From Verrucosispora sioxanthis (GTDB taxonomy: Bacteria; Actinomycetota; Actinomycetes; Mycobacteriales; Micromonosporaceae): a stretch of 64,000 nt of DNA. Shown in pieces: positions 54,636-63,399 of this stretch. Location of the stretch: contig NZ_SAIY01000007.1 of assembly GCF_010560025.1 (NCBI RefSeq), forward strand, positions 1 through 64,000. The letters run 5' to 3'. Every line of letters begins with the position of its first letter. Positions within the stretch are counted from its first letter, which is position 1. Made by a program: the position numbers and the translations under genes. The notes under the pieces are model-generated. The model did no database searches. It saw only the letters and a program-made list of their open reading frames with translations, and was not told the DNA's origin.

Positions 54636-56114
54636 ATGGCCAGACAGGGCTGGGGAGGATTGATCGCCACCGCGGCCGGCGTGGCAGCCGGTGCCGGTGC
54701 CGCCCAACTGGGTTTCGGTTACGGCCTGGGCATCCTCAACTGGGCACCCCCTGAGGCGACCGCCGGCACGGCGGCCTGGGTGGCGAGCCTGATCTGGGCC
54801 ACCTGGATCGCCGCCACGTCGACGATCTTCGGAGCGGTCTGCGCGCAGCGGCTGCACGACCGTCGCCGAACTGCGGTTCCCGGCACAGCGGCGGTCGGTG
54901 GGCCGGTGGCGTCCGGCCCCGCAGCGCCGTCCGGTGCCGCAGCGGCGGTCAGCGGACCGGCCGCGTCCGACGGTCCCGTTCCGCCCTCCGGCGCGCTGCC
55001 GTCCGCCACCGCCGAGCAGGCCGGTGGCGGGCTGCGGGGAATCGCGCTGGCCGTGGCCGCCGGCCTGGGTGCGCTGATCACGGTGCTGCTGGTCGCCGTG
55101 CCGGCGCGGGTGGCGGTGGTGCCGGACACCCCGTCTCCCCGGGACATGGCCGCCGGGTACGCGGCAGTCGGCGTCCTGATCGGGACACTCGTGGCGATCT
55201 GGGCGCTGCGGTGCCGCGCCGCCGCCACGAACGTCATCGCCACCGCCGGCTGGCTCTGGCTGCTCGCGGTCATCGCCGTGGTCGACTCGGTGCTCGCCGG
55301 TCGCGGGCTGACCACCGCGCAGCTCGGCATCTGGCAACTCAGCTCGGACAGCGAGCAGTTCTGGGTCCGGGACTACTTCTACTGGCCCGGTGCGGCCCTG
55401 TCGCTCGGTTCGGCACTGGTGATCGGCGCGCTGGCGGCCCGCGGCGGAGTCCGCGCGACCGATCGACGGGTCGGTGCCACCGCCTCGGGCGCCGCCGGTC
55501 CACTGCTGGTGGCCATCGCGTACTTCCTCGCCGTGCCGAGGCTCACGGCGATCAGCCCGGAACAGGTGTCCGCCCACCTCACCGCCCCGTACGCGGTGAT
55601 CGTCGGCATCGGGGGCTCGGTCCTGGTGGCGGCGCTGGCCCAGCGGTCGGCCCGGCTGGCGGCCCGCCGGTCGAGCGGCCCCGACGCGGCCCCCGTAGTG
55701 CCCCGGCAGCGGGTCGGCGACTCCGACCGGCACACGCCCGGGGCCGAACCGGATGTCGACCGGCCCGCACCGGACGCCGAGCGCTCCGGAGCGGGTGCCC
55801 CGCTGTCCTCGGCGGGTGCCGCGCGGTCCTCGGCGGCCGGCGACCGGCTCGACCAGACGGTGGCCGGCGAGGCGACGGCGGCCCGCACGGAAGCCGCATC
55901 GGCGGGAACCACATCGCGACCGGCAGTGGTCAAGCCAGCGGCGGTGAAGCCGGCAGCACCGAAACCGGCAGCACCGCCCTCGGCAGCGCAGCCGGAAAGG
56001 CCGGCGGAGGCGGGCGGGAAATCCGGGTCCTCGCCGTCCGACGCGTCGTCCGGCAGCGACGAGACGTCCGAGGGCGGGATCCGCCGCGGTCGTCCCCGGC
56101 AGCGAGGTCGCTAG
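54636..56114 (+). CDS. Large polytopic membrane protein with Ala/Pro-rich cytosolic tail
   Basis: 492 residues. About eight to ten helices in the first 350 residues (starting LIATAAGVAAGAGAAQLGFG and later GIALAVAAGLGALITVLLVA), interrupted by a Pro/Ser/Ala-rich loop (about 85-125). The last 140 residues are low-complexity (Ala, Pro, Ser, Lys, with a repeated KPAA motif), probably cytosolic. No known family recognised. It starts divergently from the two-PASTA protein; the 122 bases between carry both promoters. Confidence 0.7.
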   Translation: MARQGWGGLIATAAGVAAGAGAAQLGFGYGLGILNWAPPEATAGTAAWVASLIWATWIAATSTIFGAVCAQRLHDRRRTAVPGTAAVGGPVASGPAAPSGAAAAVSGPAASDGPVPPSGALPSATAEQAGGGLRGIALAVAAGLGALITVLLVAVPARVAVVPDTPSPRDMAAGYAAVGVLIGTLVAIWALRCRAAATNVIATAGWLWLLAVIAVVDSVLAGRGLTTAQLGIWQLSSDSEQFWVRDYFYWPGAALSLGSALVIGALAARGGVRATDRRVGATASGAAGPLLVAIAYFLAVPRLTAISPEQVSAHLTAPYAVIVGIGGSVLVAALAQRSARLAARRSSGPDAAPVVPRQRVGDSDRHTPGAEPDVDRPAPDAERSGAGAPLSSAGAARSSAAGDRLDQTVAGEATAARTEAASAGTTSRPAVVKPAAVKPAAPKPAAPPSAAQPERPAEAGGKSGSSPSDASSGSDETSEGGIRRGRPRQRGR

Positions 56115-56185
56115 TCTGGATCTTGGCACAAAATGGCCCGTCGAGGGGCGATCCCGCACCAGGATCCGGCGAGGTGCCGCATCGC

Positions 56186-57664
56186 TCAGTCGAGCGGCCA
56201 GGTGTGCACCGGCTCGTTCGTGTACTGCAACTCCGCGTAGCGCTGAAGCATGTGGTGCAGCGCGGCCCGACGATCCAGGCCGAGGTGCCGCTCGGCGGCC
56301 CACACGGTGGCGGTCTGCCAGACCGCGCCGTTGCGGCCGGTACGACAGCGTTGCTCGATGATGCCGAGTAGCCGGTCCCGGTCGGCGGCCTCGACACCGA
56401 AGCCGTCGAGGCCGGCTGCGGCCAGCGGCAACAGCGTGTCGAGCACCAGCGTGGTCACCGGCACCTCGCCCAGCTGCGGCCAGTGCAGGATCGCGTCCAT
56501 GCCCCGGCGGGCGGCCGCGTGGAAGTTCTCCTCGGCGGAGCTGAAGGTGAGTTGGCTCCAGATCGGCCGGTCGGCCTCGGCCATGCCCCGGACCAGCCCG
56601 AAGTAGAAGGCGGCGTTGGCCAGCATGTCCACCACGGTCGGGCCGGCCGGTAGCACCCGGTTCTCCACCCGCAGGTGGGGACGGCCGTTCATGATGTCGT
56701 ACACGGGCCGGTTCCACCGGTAGACGGTGCCGTTGTGCAGCCGCAGTTCGGCCAGCTCGGGAACGCCGCCGGCGTGCAGGACCTCAACCGGGTCCTCGCT
56801 CTCGCAGATCGGCAGCAGCGGCGGGAAGTAGCGGACGTTCTCCTCGAACAGGTCGAAGATCGAGGTGATCCACCGCTCACCGAACCAGACCCGGGGCCGT
56901 ACGCCCTGTGCCTTCAGCTCGTCCGGCCGGGTGTCGGTGGCCTGCTCGAACAGGGCGATGCGGGTCTCCGCCCAGAGCTGCCGACCGTAGAGGAACGGTG
57001 AGTTGGCGCCCACGGCCACCTGGGCGGCGGCGATCGCCTGGGAGGCGTTCCAGTAGTCGGCGAAGCTGTCCGGCGCCACCTGGAGGTGGAACTGGAGACT
57101 GGTGCAGGCCGCCTCCGGCGCGATGGAGTCGTTGTGCGTACGCAGTCGCTCGACGCCGCGGATGTCGAGCTCGATGTCCTCGCCCCGCGCTCCCACGATC
57201 TGGTCGTTGAGCACCCGGTACCGCTCGTTCGTGGAGAGGTTGTCCGCCACCAGGTGTCGCTCGTTCAACGTGGGCAGGATGCCGACCAGAACGATCCGGG
57301 TGTCCGAGCGTGCCGCGCGTTCGTTGGCCCGGTTGAGGCTGGCGCGGAGGTCGCGCTCGTAGTCGGCGAACCCGTTGCCGGAGATCAGTCGGGGATTGGC
57401 GTTCAGTTCCAGGTTGAACTGGCCGAGCTCGGTCTGGAACAACGGGTCGGCGATCGCGGCCAGGATCTCCTCGTTGCGCATGGCCGGCTCGGCCGCTTGG
57501 TCGACCAGGTTGAGCTCGATCTCCAGCCCGGTCATCGGCCGGTCGGCGTCGAAGCCGAAGTCGTCGAGCATCAGCGCGAACACGTCCAGGCAGCGACGGA
57601 CCTTCTGCCGGTACCGGACTCGATCCTCACGGGAGAAGGAGGCTCGATCGACGTCCCTGCCCAT
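56186..57664 (-). CDS. Glutamate-cysteine ligase family protein (GCS2)
   Basis: 492 residues, carboxylate-amine ligase type. The conserved pieces include TGLEIELNLVD (about 45-55), QFNLELNANPRLISG, CTSLQFHLQVAP, and late QLTFSSAEENFHAAARRGMDA. GCS2 proteins form gamma-glutamyl-cysteine or similar amides, using ATP; in actinomycetes the product may feed ergothioneine or other thiol pathways. The ATG at 57664 has GGGAGG upstream. No neighbouring thiol gene confirms the product. Confidence 0.85.
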   Translation of the reverse strand: MGRDVDRASFSREDRVRYRQKVRRCLDVFALMLDDFGFDADRPMTGLEIELNLVDQAAEPAMRNEEILAAIADPLFQTELGQFNLELNANPRLISGNGFADYERDLRASLNRANERAARSDTRIVLVGILPTLNERHLVADNLSTNERYRVLNDQIVGARGEDIELDIRGVERLRTHNDSIAPEAACTSLQFHLQVAPDSFADYWNASQAIAAAQVAVGANSPFLYGRQLWAETRIALFEQATDTRPDELKAQGVRPRVWFGERWITSIFDLFEENVRYFPPLLPICESEDPVEVLHAGGVPELAELRLHNGTVYRWNRPVYDIMNGRPHLRVENRVLPAGPTVVDMLANAAFYFGLVRGMAEADRPIWSQLTFSSAEENFHAAARRGMDAILHWPQLGEVPVTTLVLDTLLPLAAAGLDGFGVEAADRDRLLGIIEQRCRTGRNGAVWQTATVWAAERHLGLDRRAALHHMLQRYAELQYTNEPVHTWPLD

Positions 57665-57935
57665 GCTTCCTCCCGGCGCGCGACGCCACGGAACGGTGCC
57701 GCTCCGCAGCGCACTGTGAACCATACTCGTTGGAAGCGTCGAGCCTGGCCGCCCCGAAGATCGGTCCATTGCCGCAGTCCGCCCGGCAGCGGCGATCGAT
57801 CACGTCGCCCCGACCAGGTCGGTCGCCTCCGCCGGAGTACCTACCCAGCCACCCTGCGGAACCCCCGCCGACCAGCGACAAACAAGTTGTGACAATTCGC
57901 ACCGGCACCCGAGGGCGGAACCCGACCCGGGACAG

Positions 57936-57972
57936 CCGACAGGCCCGCGCGGTGCGGGCGCGGGCCTGTCGG
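57936..57972 (-). terminator. Terminator of yceI
   Basis: A perfect 15-bp stem (57936-57950 with 57958-57972) and 7-nt loop, 10 bases past the YceI stop. Confidence 0.85.
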
Positions 57973-57982
57973 GGCGTACGGA

Positions 57983-58564
57983 TCAGGACTGCCGGATGGC
58001 CTCGCCCTCGATCTCGATCTTGACCTTCTTGCCGACCAGGACGCCGCCGGACTCCAGGGCCACGTTCCAGGTCAGGCCGAAGTCCTCGCGGTCGATCTCG
58101 GTGCTCGCCGAGAAACCGAAGATGTCCTGGCCGAAGGGGCTGCGGCCGACACCCTCGAACTCGACCTTGAGGTCGACCGGACGGGTCACGTCCTTGATGG
58201 TCAACTCGCCGGTCAGGACGAACTCGTTGCCCTCGTGGGACTTCACGCCGGTGCTGCGGTACTCCAGCGTGGCGAACTTCTCGGCGTCGAGGAACTCGGG
58301 GCTGCGCAGGTGCGCGTCCCGGTCCGCCTGGGCGGTGTTGATGCTGGCGGCCTGGATGGTGGCGGAGACCGTGGACTCCAGTGGCTCCTCGGCGATGGTG
58401 ATGGTGGCGCTCGCGTCAGCGAACTCGCCGCGAACCTTGCTCACCATCATGTGCCGGGCGACGAAGCCGACCCGCTTGTGCGCCGCATCCAGCAGGTAGG
58501 TACCGGCCGCCGGGATGGTGAGGCCGTTCCACTCGCGGGTAACCGGCTCGGTGCTGCTGGTCAT
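57983..58564 (-). CDS. YceI-family lipid-binding-fold protein
   Basis: 193 residues, cytosolic (no signal peptide). YceI lipocalin-like fold: IPAAGTYLLDAAHKRVGFVARHMM at the start, SINTAQADRDAHLRSPEFLD and ATLEYRST in the centre, and IDREDFGLTWN near the end. Family members bind isoprenoid-like lipids or handle polyprenyl chains; the role in actinomycetes is unclear. Divergent from a MarR regulator, with a consensus-like promoter between them and probably under its control. Confidence 0.9.
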   Translation of the reverse strand: MTSSTEPVTREWNGLTIPAAGTYLLDAAHKRVGFVARHMMVSKVRGEFADASATITIAEEPLESTVSATIQAASINTAQADRDAHLRSPEFLDAEKFATLEYRSTGVKSHEGNEFVLTGELTIKDVTRPVDLKVEFEGVGRSPFGQDIFGFSASTEIDREDFGLTWNVALESGGVLVGKKVKIEIEGEAIRQS

Positions 58565-58617
58565 GAGAGACTGCCCTCCGGGAGATATTGTTTAGTAGCC
58601 CAACGGCTGCGTCAGCA

Positions 58618-58648
58618 ACTATAGCCTTGGCAATATTCCTGGTGTCAA
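58618..58648 (-). promoter_or_regulatory. Promoter of yceI with MarR-type operator candidate
   Basis: Minus-strand TTGACA (58643-58648), 19-base spacer, TATAGT (58618-58623). The same stretch holds an imperfect palindrome (GCAATATT ... AGTATTGG, 58630-58654) that could bind the divergent MarR protein. Confidence 0.5.
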
Positions 58649-58667
58649 GTATTGGTACGATGGACCG

Positions 58668-59219
58668 GTGGAAGCGAACACGTTCGACGACCCTCGGATC
58701 ACGGCTGTCGGCCTGCTCTTCGAGGTGCACGCCGGGCTGGCCGCCCGATTCGCCGCCCAGCTGGAGGAACACGGCCTGTCATCGGTCGAGTTCGAGGTGC
58801 TGACCAGGCTCACCCGGTCACCCGAGAATCAACTGCGGATGACCGATCTTGCCGCCCAGACCTCACTGTCCACCAGCGGCGTGACCCGGGTGGTCGACCG
58901 GATGGAACGCGACGGGCTGATCACCCGCCGCGCCTGCCCCTCCGACCGGCGCAGTTCGTACGCCGTGGTGACGCCCGCCGGCCTGCGCCGGCTCGACGAG
59001 AGCCTGCCCGGGCATCTTCAGCTCATCGAGGACTGGTTCACCGGGCAACTCGACCCGGCCGCGCTGGACGCGCTCCTCGACGGCCTGCGGCGGATCCGCG
59101 ACGCCGTGCACCCCTGCGCGACCGCCGGCAGTCGATCCGCCGCACCGGGGGAGATACCGGCCGAGTGCGCCGAGGACGAGGTGGAACCGCCCGCGGCGGG
59201 TGGCCAGCCGCGTCGTTGA
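58668..59219 (+). CDS. MarR-family transcriptional regulator
   Basis: 183 residues. Winged helix: LLFEVHAGLAARFAAQLEEH, LSSVEFEVLTRL, MTDLAAQTSLSTSGVTRVVDRMERDGLITRRACPSDRRSSYAVVT in two blocks, the last the beta-wing. The C-terminal 40 residues are polar and probably disordered. The GTG at 58668 lies just after the shared promoter region. Probably autoregulates and controls the divergent yceI. Confidence 0.9.
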   Translation: MEANTFDDPRITAVGLLFEVHAGLAARFAAQLEEHGLSSVEFEVLTRLTRSPENQLRMTDLAAQTSLSTSGVTRVVDRMERDGLITRRACPSDRRSSYAVVTPAGLRRLDESLPGHLQLIEDWFTGQLDPAALDALLDGLRRIRDAVHPCATAGSRSAAPGEIPAECAEDEVEPPAAGGQPRR

Positions 59220-59514
59220 GAGACCCCTCGTGTCGTCCGCGCCAGCGGTTGCCGCCGTCCTCGACGAGGTGTGGACCCTGGGTGTGCACGGCACCAGCCG
59301 AGCGTCACGGCACCGGCAGAAAGACCGGCAGAACCACGGGGTCAATAGGCGATAGCCCACCAAACCCGACAGACGGGCCGGCTGCGCCTCGCTAGTCTCG
59401 CAGCGGCGGGGGCAGCGGGGGGCACCGGCGCGGGCGATGAGCGAGGGGTGGCAACAGGGGGCTTCCTCGCCCGCGCCGTCCCCGTCCCCGCCACCGGTGC
59501 TTCGTTCGTGGTGC

Positions 59515-61998
59515 TCACCGCCCGTCCACCGTCGGGCCGTTCCGGGTCACCGACAGCACGTAGAGCAGTTCCTCCTCGTGTCCGAGCAGCCGGACACCGC
59601 CCTCCCGGCAGGCCACCTCCAGCCGGTCGAGCACGCCCGCGTCGGAGGTGCTCGCCGCCAGCCCCACCAGAGCCTCCACCACCGTGCGTCGGTCTCGTCC
59701 GGCCTCGTCCGGCTCCGCTGCGGCGGCGAACCACTCCGCCGCGACCTCCCGATCGCCCCGGTGCAGCGCCAAGTGGCCCTCGATCAGCGCGCCGGTGCCG
59801 TCGAGCGGGCGCAACTCGGCCAGCACCTCGGCGGCCTCGACCGCCCGACCGTCCTGGGCGAGTGCCAGACCCAGCGTCCCCAGCACCTCGCGCCGACCGC
59901 GCGGGGTACCCAGGTCGCTGAGCGCGGCCAACACCCGGCGAGCCTCGTCGACGGCGTCGGCGTACCGGCCGTTCAGGCGGAACACCTCCGCGACGGTGCC
60001 CCGGGCCAGCAGCCGCAGCCGCTGCTCCGCGCACTGCCCACCGAGCCGGTCCACCACGGCCAGCCGGCGACGGGCGGCGGCCAGGTCACCGATTCTCATC
60101 TCGTGCCACGCCAGCTGGTGCTGCGCGACCGCCATCTGGCGGGTCAGTCCATGCTCGGTGGCCAGGGCCAGTACCGCCTCCGCCTGCTCCCGCGCCTGGT
60201 CCGGTCGTCCGGTCGCGGCCAGCAGGACGCCGAGCACCGTGCGCGCCGCCAACTCACCCGGCACGTCACCGAGCCGACGGAACTCCGCCAACGCCGCGCG
60301 GGCCGTCGGCAGCTCCGTCGCGGCCGCACCGTGCTCCCCGGCGAGCATCGCCACACCCACCGAGGCCCACGCGCGCAGGGCCGGATCGGCGTCGGCGGTA
60401 CGCGGGTCGGCCAGCAGGCGCAGCAGCCACTGCCGACCGACCACGTCCCGCCCGCGTAGCCGCCACCACCGGGGCAGGCTCACCGCCAGGCGTAACGCGG
60501 TCAAAGGGTCGTCGACCGCCGCGTACGCCAGGGCCGAGCTGATGTCGCCGGTGATCTCGTCGAGACGGTGCGCGGCGGCACTGGCACCGGCGCCCGTCAA
60601 CCCCGGCGCGGTCCGCTCCACCAGCCGGGTCACCACCCGCGCGTGGCGACGTCGGATCACCGTCGACTCGCCGGTGCCGGACGCCTGCTCGACGGCGTAG
60701 TCCCGGACGGCGTCGACGAGCCGGAACCGGTACGAGCCGCCACCCCGTACGCTCAGCAGACCGAGATCGAGGAAGCGGTTCAACAGCGGCACCGGATCGA
60801 CGCCGGTGCCGGCGAGCATCTCCTCGGCCAGTTCCACCGACCATCGGTTGCCGAAGGCAGCGAGCTGGCGCAGCGCCGCCCGGTCCTCGACGGCGAGCAG
60901 GCGGTAGCTGGTGGCCACCGCGTCGCGCAGGGTCTCCGCCACCGCCGTGCGAGCGTCGTCGCCCCGGGGCCGTGGCTCCCAACCGCTGTGCGTGGCGGCC
61001 GAGGTGTCCAGATCCAGTACCCGGTCGCCGTACCGGTCGAGCAGTTCGGTGAGGTCGAGCAGCCGCCCGCGCGCCGCCATCAGTTCGATGGCCAGCGGCA
61101 GCCCACCCAGCCGTCGGACCAGGGCGGCCAGCGCCGGCAGCTCGGTGTCGTCCGGCGGTTCGCGCCGGACCTGGGCCAGGCGCGAGGTGAACAGGGTCAC
61201 CGCCGGATAGCCGGCGAGGGTGGCCGGATCGGTGTCGCCCGGTGACGGCACCTCCAACGGCGACACGGGGCGCACCCACTCACCCGGCAGCCCGACGGGA
61301 TGCCGGCCGGTGACCACCACCCGCAGCGACGGCACCGCACCGACGAGCCGCCGCAGGGTACCGGCCACCGGGTCGGGTGCCCGCTCCACGGCGTCCACCA
61401 GCAGCAGCGCCCGACGGTCGCCGAGCCGAGCGGCCAGCTCGGCGTCCCGGGCGACGCCGAAGACCGTCATCACCGCGGCGTGCACGTCGGCCGCGTCCGA
61501 CCCGGCACCGATCAGGACGCCGGCGACGCCGCCGGGGTGGGTGGACGCGGCGGCGTGCACCGCCGCCAACGCCAGTGCCGTCTTGCCGACGCCGGCCAAC
61601 CCCACCAGGCTCACCACCCGGGGACCACGCGGATCGTTCAGCAGCGCGGCCAGTTCGGTGACGTCGTGCTCCCGGCCGATCAGTTCCGGTGGGGGCGGCA
61701 GCCCCAGCGGGGTACCGACCTCGGGTTGGGCGGTCGCCGGCCCGACGCCTCGGGCGGCGGCCAGGAATGCCGCGCGGGTGGGACCGGTCAGTCCGAGCGC
61801 CTCGGCGAGCAGTTCGACGGTGGTGCGCTGTGGCCGGGTGGACCGGCCGCGTTCCAGATCACGGACCGTCCGCACCCCGACGCCGGCACGGGCGGCCAGC
61901 TCAGCCTGGGTGGCGCCGGCAGCCAGCCGATGCGCCCGCAGCAGCTCCGGCAGACCGGCGTGCGGCGGACCGGATTGACGATCATGACCGGGAGCCAT
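59515..61998 (-). CDS. HTH-ATPase-TPR regulator (XRE HTH plus NB-ARC-like domain)
   Basis: 827 residues. N-terminal XRE-type helix-turn-helix (GATQAELAARAGVGVRTVRDLERG), then an ATPase domain with P-loop GLAGVGKTALAL (about 130-141), a Walker-B-like LLLVDAV and RLGGLPLAIELMAARGRL in the middle. The C-terminal 350 residues are TPR-like helical repeats. Similar multi-domain regulators (AfsR/SARP relatives without the BTAD) link signals to transcription of secondary metabolism or stress genes. ATG 61998 has no strong Shine-Dalgarno and TATTGT lies nearby, so a leaderless start is possible. The 59220-59514 gap before its stop has no gene. Confidence 0.85.
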   Translation of the reverse strand: MAPGHDRQSGPPHAGLPELLRAHRLAAGATQAELAARAGVGVRTVRDLERGRSTRPQRTTVELLAEALGLTGPTRAAFLAAARGVGPATAQPEVGTPLGLPPPPELIGREHDVTELAALLNDPRGPRVVSLVGLAGVGKTALALAAVHAAASTHPGGVAGVLIGAGSDAADVHAAVMTVFGVARDAELAARLGDRRALLLVDAVERAPDPVAGTLRRLVGAVPSLRVVVTGRHPVGLPGEWVRPVSPLEVPSPGDTDPATLAGYPAVTLFTSRLAQVRREPPDDTELPALAALVRRLGGLPLAIELMAARGRLLDLTELLDRYGDRVLDLDTSAATHSGWEPRPRGDDARTAVAETLRDAVATSYRLLAVEDRAALRQLAAFGNRWSVELAEEMLAGTGVDPVPLLNRFLDLGLLSVRGGGSYRFRLVDAVRDYAVEQASGTGESTVIRRRHARVVTRLVERTAPGLTGAGASAAAHRLDEITGDISSALAYAAVDDPLTALRLAVSLPRWWRLRGRDVVGRQWLLRLLADPRTADADPALRAWASVGVAMLAGEHGAAATELPTARAALAEFRRLGDVPGELAARTVLGVLLAATGRPDQAREQAEAVLALATEHGLTRQMAVAQHQLAWHEMRIGDLAAARRRLAVVDRLGGQCAEQRLRLLARGTVAEVFRLNGRYADAVDEARRVLAALSDLGTPRGRREVLGTLGLALAQDGRAVEAAEVLAELRPLDGTGALIEGHLALHRGDREVAAEWFAAAAEPDEAGRDRRTVVEALVGLAASTSDAGVLDRLEVACREGGVRLLGHEEELLYVLSVTRNGPTVDGR

Positions 61999-62166
61999 GG
62001 GCACGGACAATACGGGCCAGGCCCGACATCGGACACGGGATCGTCGGCCACCCGACGATGCCGTGCCGAAAGCCGACAACGACCGGCCGGGCACGGACAG
62101 CCGTCGATGATGGCGGTGGGGCCCCGGGGCCCGCCCCGGACGGAACCGGTCACCGACCGGGCTGGC

Positions 62167-63321
62167 TCACATCCCCAGGTCGCGAGCGATGATCATGCGC
62201 TGCACCTCGGAGGTGCCCTCGCCGATTTCCAGGATCTTGGAGTCCCGCCAGAACCGGGCCACCGGGTACTCGTTCATGAAGCCGTACCCGCCGTGGATCT
62301 GCGTCGCCTCCCGGGCGTTGTCCACCGCGATCGTGCTCGCGTGCAGCTTGGCGATCGCCGCCTGCCGCTTGAACGGCTCGCCGGCCAGCATCCGGGCGGC
62401 GGCGTCGTAGTAGGCGAGCCGGGCGGTGTACGCCTTCGCCTCCATGTCAGCGATCTTGAACTGGATCGCCTGGTAGTTGCCGATCGGCTGACCGAAGGCG
62501 TGCCGCTCCTTCGCGTACTTGATCGACTCGTCGACGCAGCCCTGGGCGAGGCCCACGGCCAGCGCGGCGATGGCGATCCGACCCTCGTCGAGGATGCGCA
62601 GGAACTGGGCGAAGCCCCGACCACGCTCGCCGAGCAGGTTCTCCGCCGGCACCCGGCAGTCGTCGAAGGTCAGCTCGTGGGTGTCCGAGGCGGTCCAGCC
62701 GACCTTGGAGTAGCCGGGCGCGACGGTGAAGCCGGGAGTGCCGCTGGGCACGATGATGGAGGACAGTTCCTTCGTACCGTCCGGGCGGGTGCCGGTGACG
62801 GCGGTGACGGTGACCAGCGCGGTGATGTCCGTGCCGGAGTTGGTGATGAACGCCTTCGAGCCGTTGATGACCCATTCGCCGGTCGCCTCGTCCAGCACCG
62901 CCCGGGTCTCGGTGCCTCCCGCGTCCGAGCCGAAGCCCGGCTCGGTCAGCCCGAACCCGGCCAGCGCCTCGCCGCTGAGCAACCGGGGCAGCCACCGCGT
63001 CTTCTGCTCGTCGGTGCCGAACCGGTAGATCGGCATCGCGCCCAGCGAGACCGCCGCCTCCAGGGTGATGGCCACGCTGGAGTCGACCCGGGCCAGTTCC
63101 TCCAGGGCCAGGCAGAGGGCGAAGTAGTCGCCGCCCATGCCGCCGTGCTCCTCGGCGAAGGGCAGGCCGAACAGGCCCATCTTGCCCATCTGGCGGATGA
63201 CCTCGTACGGGAAGGTGTGCTGCTCGTAGTGCTCGGCGATGACCGGCGCGACCACCTCGCGGGCGAAGTCCCGCACACTGTCCCGCAGCGCCTCATGCTC
63301 CTCGGAGAGCCGGAAGTCCAT
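62167..63321 (-). CDS. Acyl-CoA dehydrogenase, short-chain/branched-chain type
   Basis: 384 residues, standard length. MDFRLSEEHEALRDSVRDFA, GFGLTEPGFGSDAGGTETRA (FAD/substrate loop, about 125-144), WVINGSKAFITNSG, and the catalytic-type Glu in EIGEGTSEVQRMI. FAD-linked dehydrogenation of a short or branched acyl-CoA. It follows the acyl-CoA carboxylase gene after 78 bases, an arrangement seen in leucine/branched-chain catabolic operons. A clear AGGAGG site precedes the ATG at 63321. Confidence 0.93.
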   Translation of the reverse strand: MDFRLSEEHEALRDSVRDFAREVVAPVIAEHYEQHTFPYEVIRQMGKMGLFGLPFAEEHGGMGGDYFALCLALEELARVDSSVAITLEAAVSLGAMPIYRFGTDEQKTRWLPRLLSGEALAGFGLTEPGFGSDAGGTETRAVLDEATGEWVINGSKAFITNSGTDITALVTVTAVTGTRPDGTKELSSIIVPSGTPGFTVAPGYSKVGWTASDTHELTFDDCRVPAENLLGERGRGFAQFLRILDEGRIAIAALAVGLAQGCVDESIKYAKERHAFGQPIGNYQAIQFKIADMEAKAYTARLAYYDAAARMLAGEPFKRQAAIAKLHASTIAVDNAREATQIHGGYGFMNEYPVARFWRDSKILEIGEGTSEVQRMIIARDLGM

Positions 63322-63399
63322 CGGGTTTCCTCCTGTGTGGACGGCCCGCCGGGCGCTCGTGACGCCGGGACGGGAACGTGCTGATGCCGGACGGACGAC

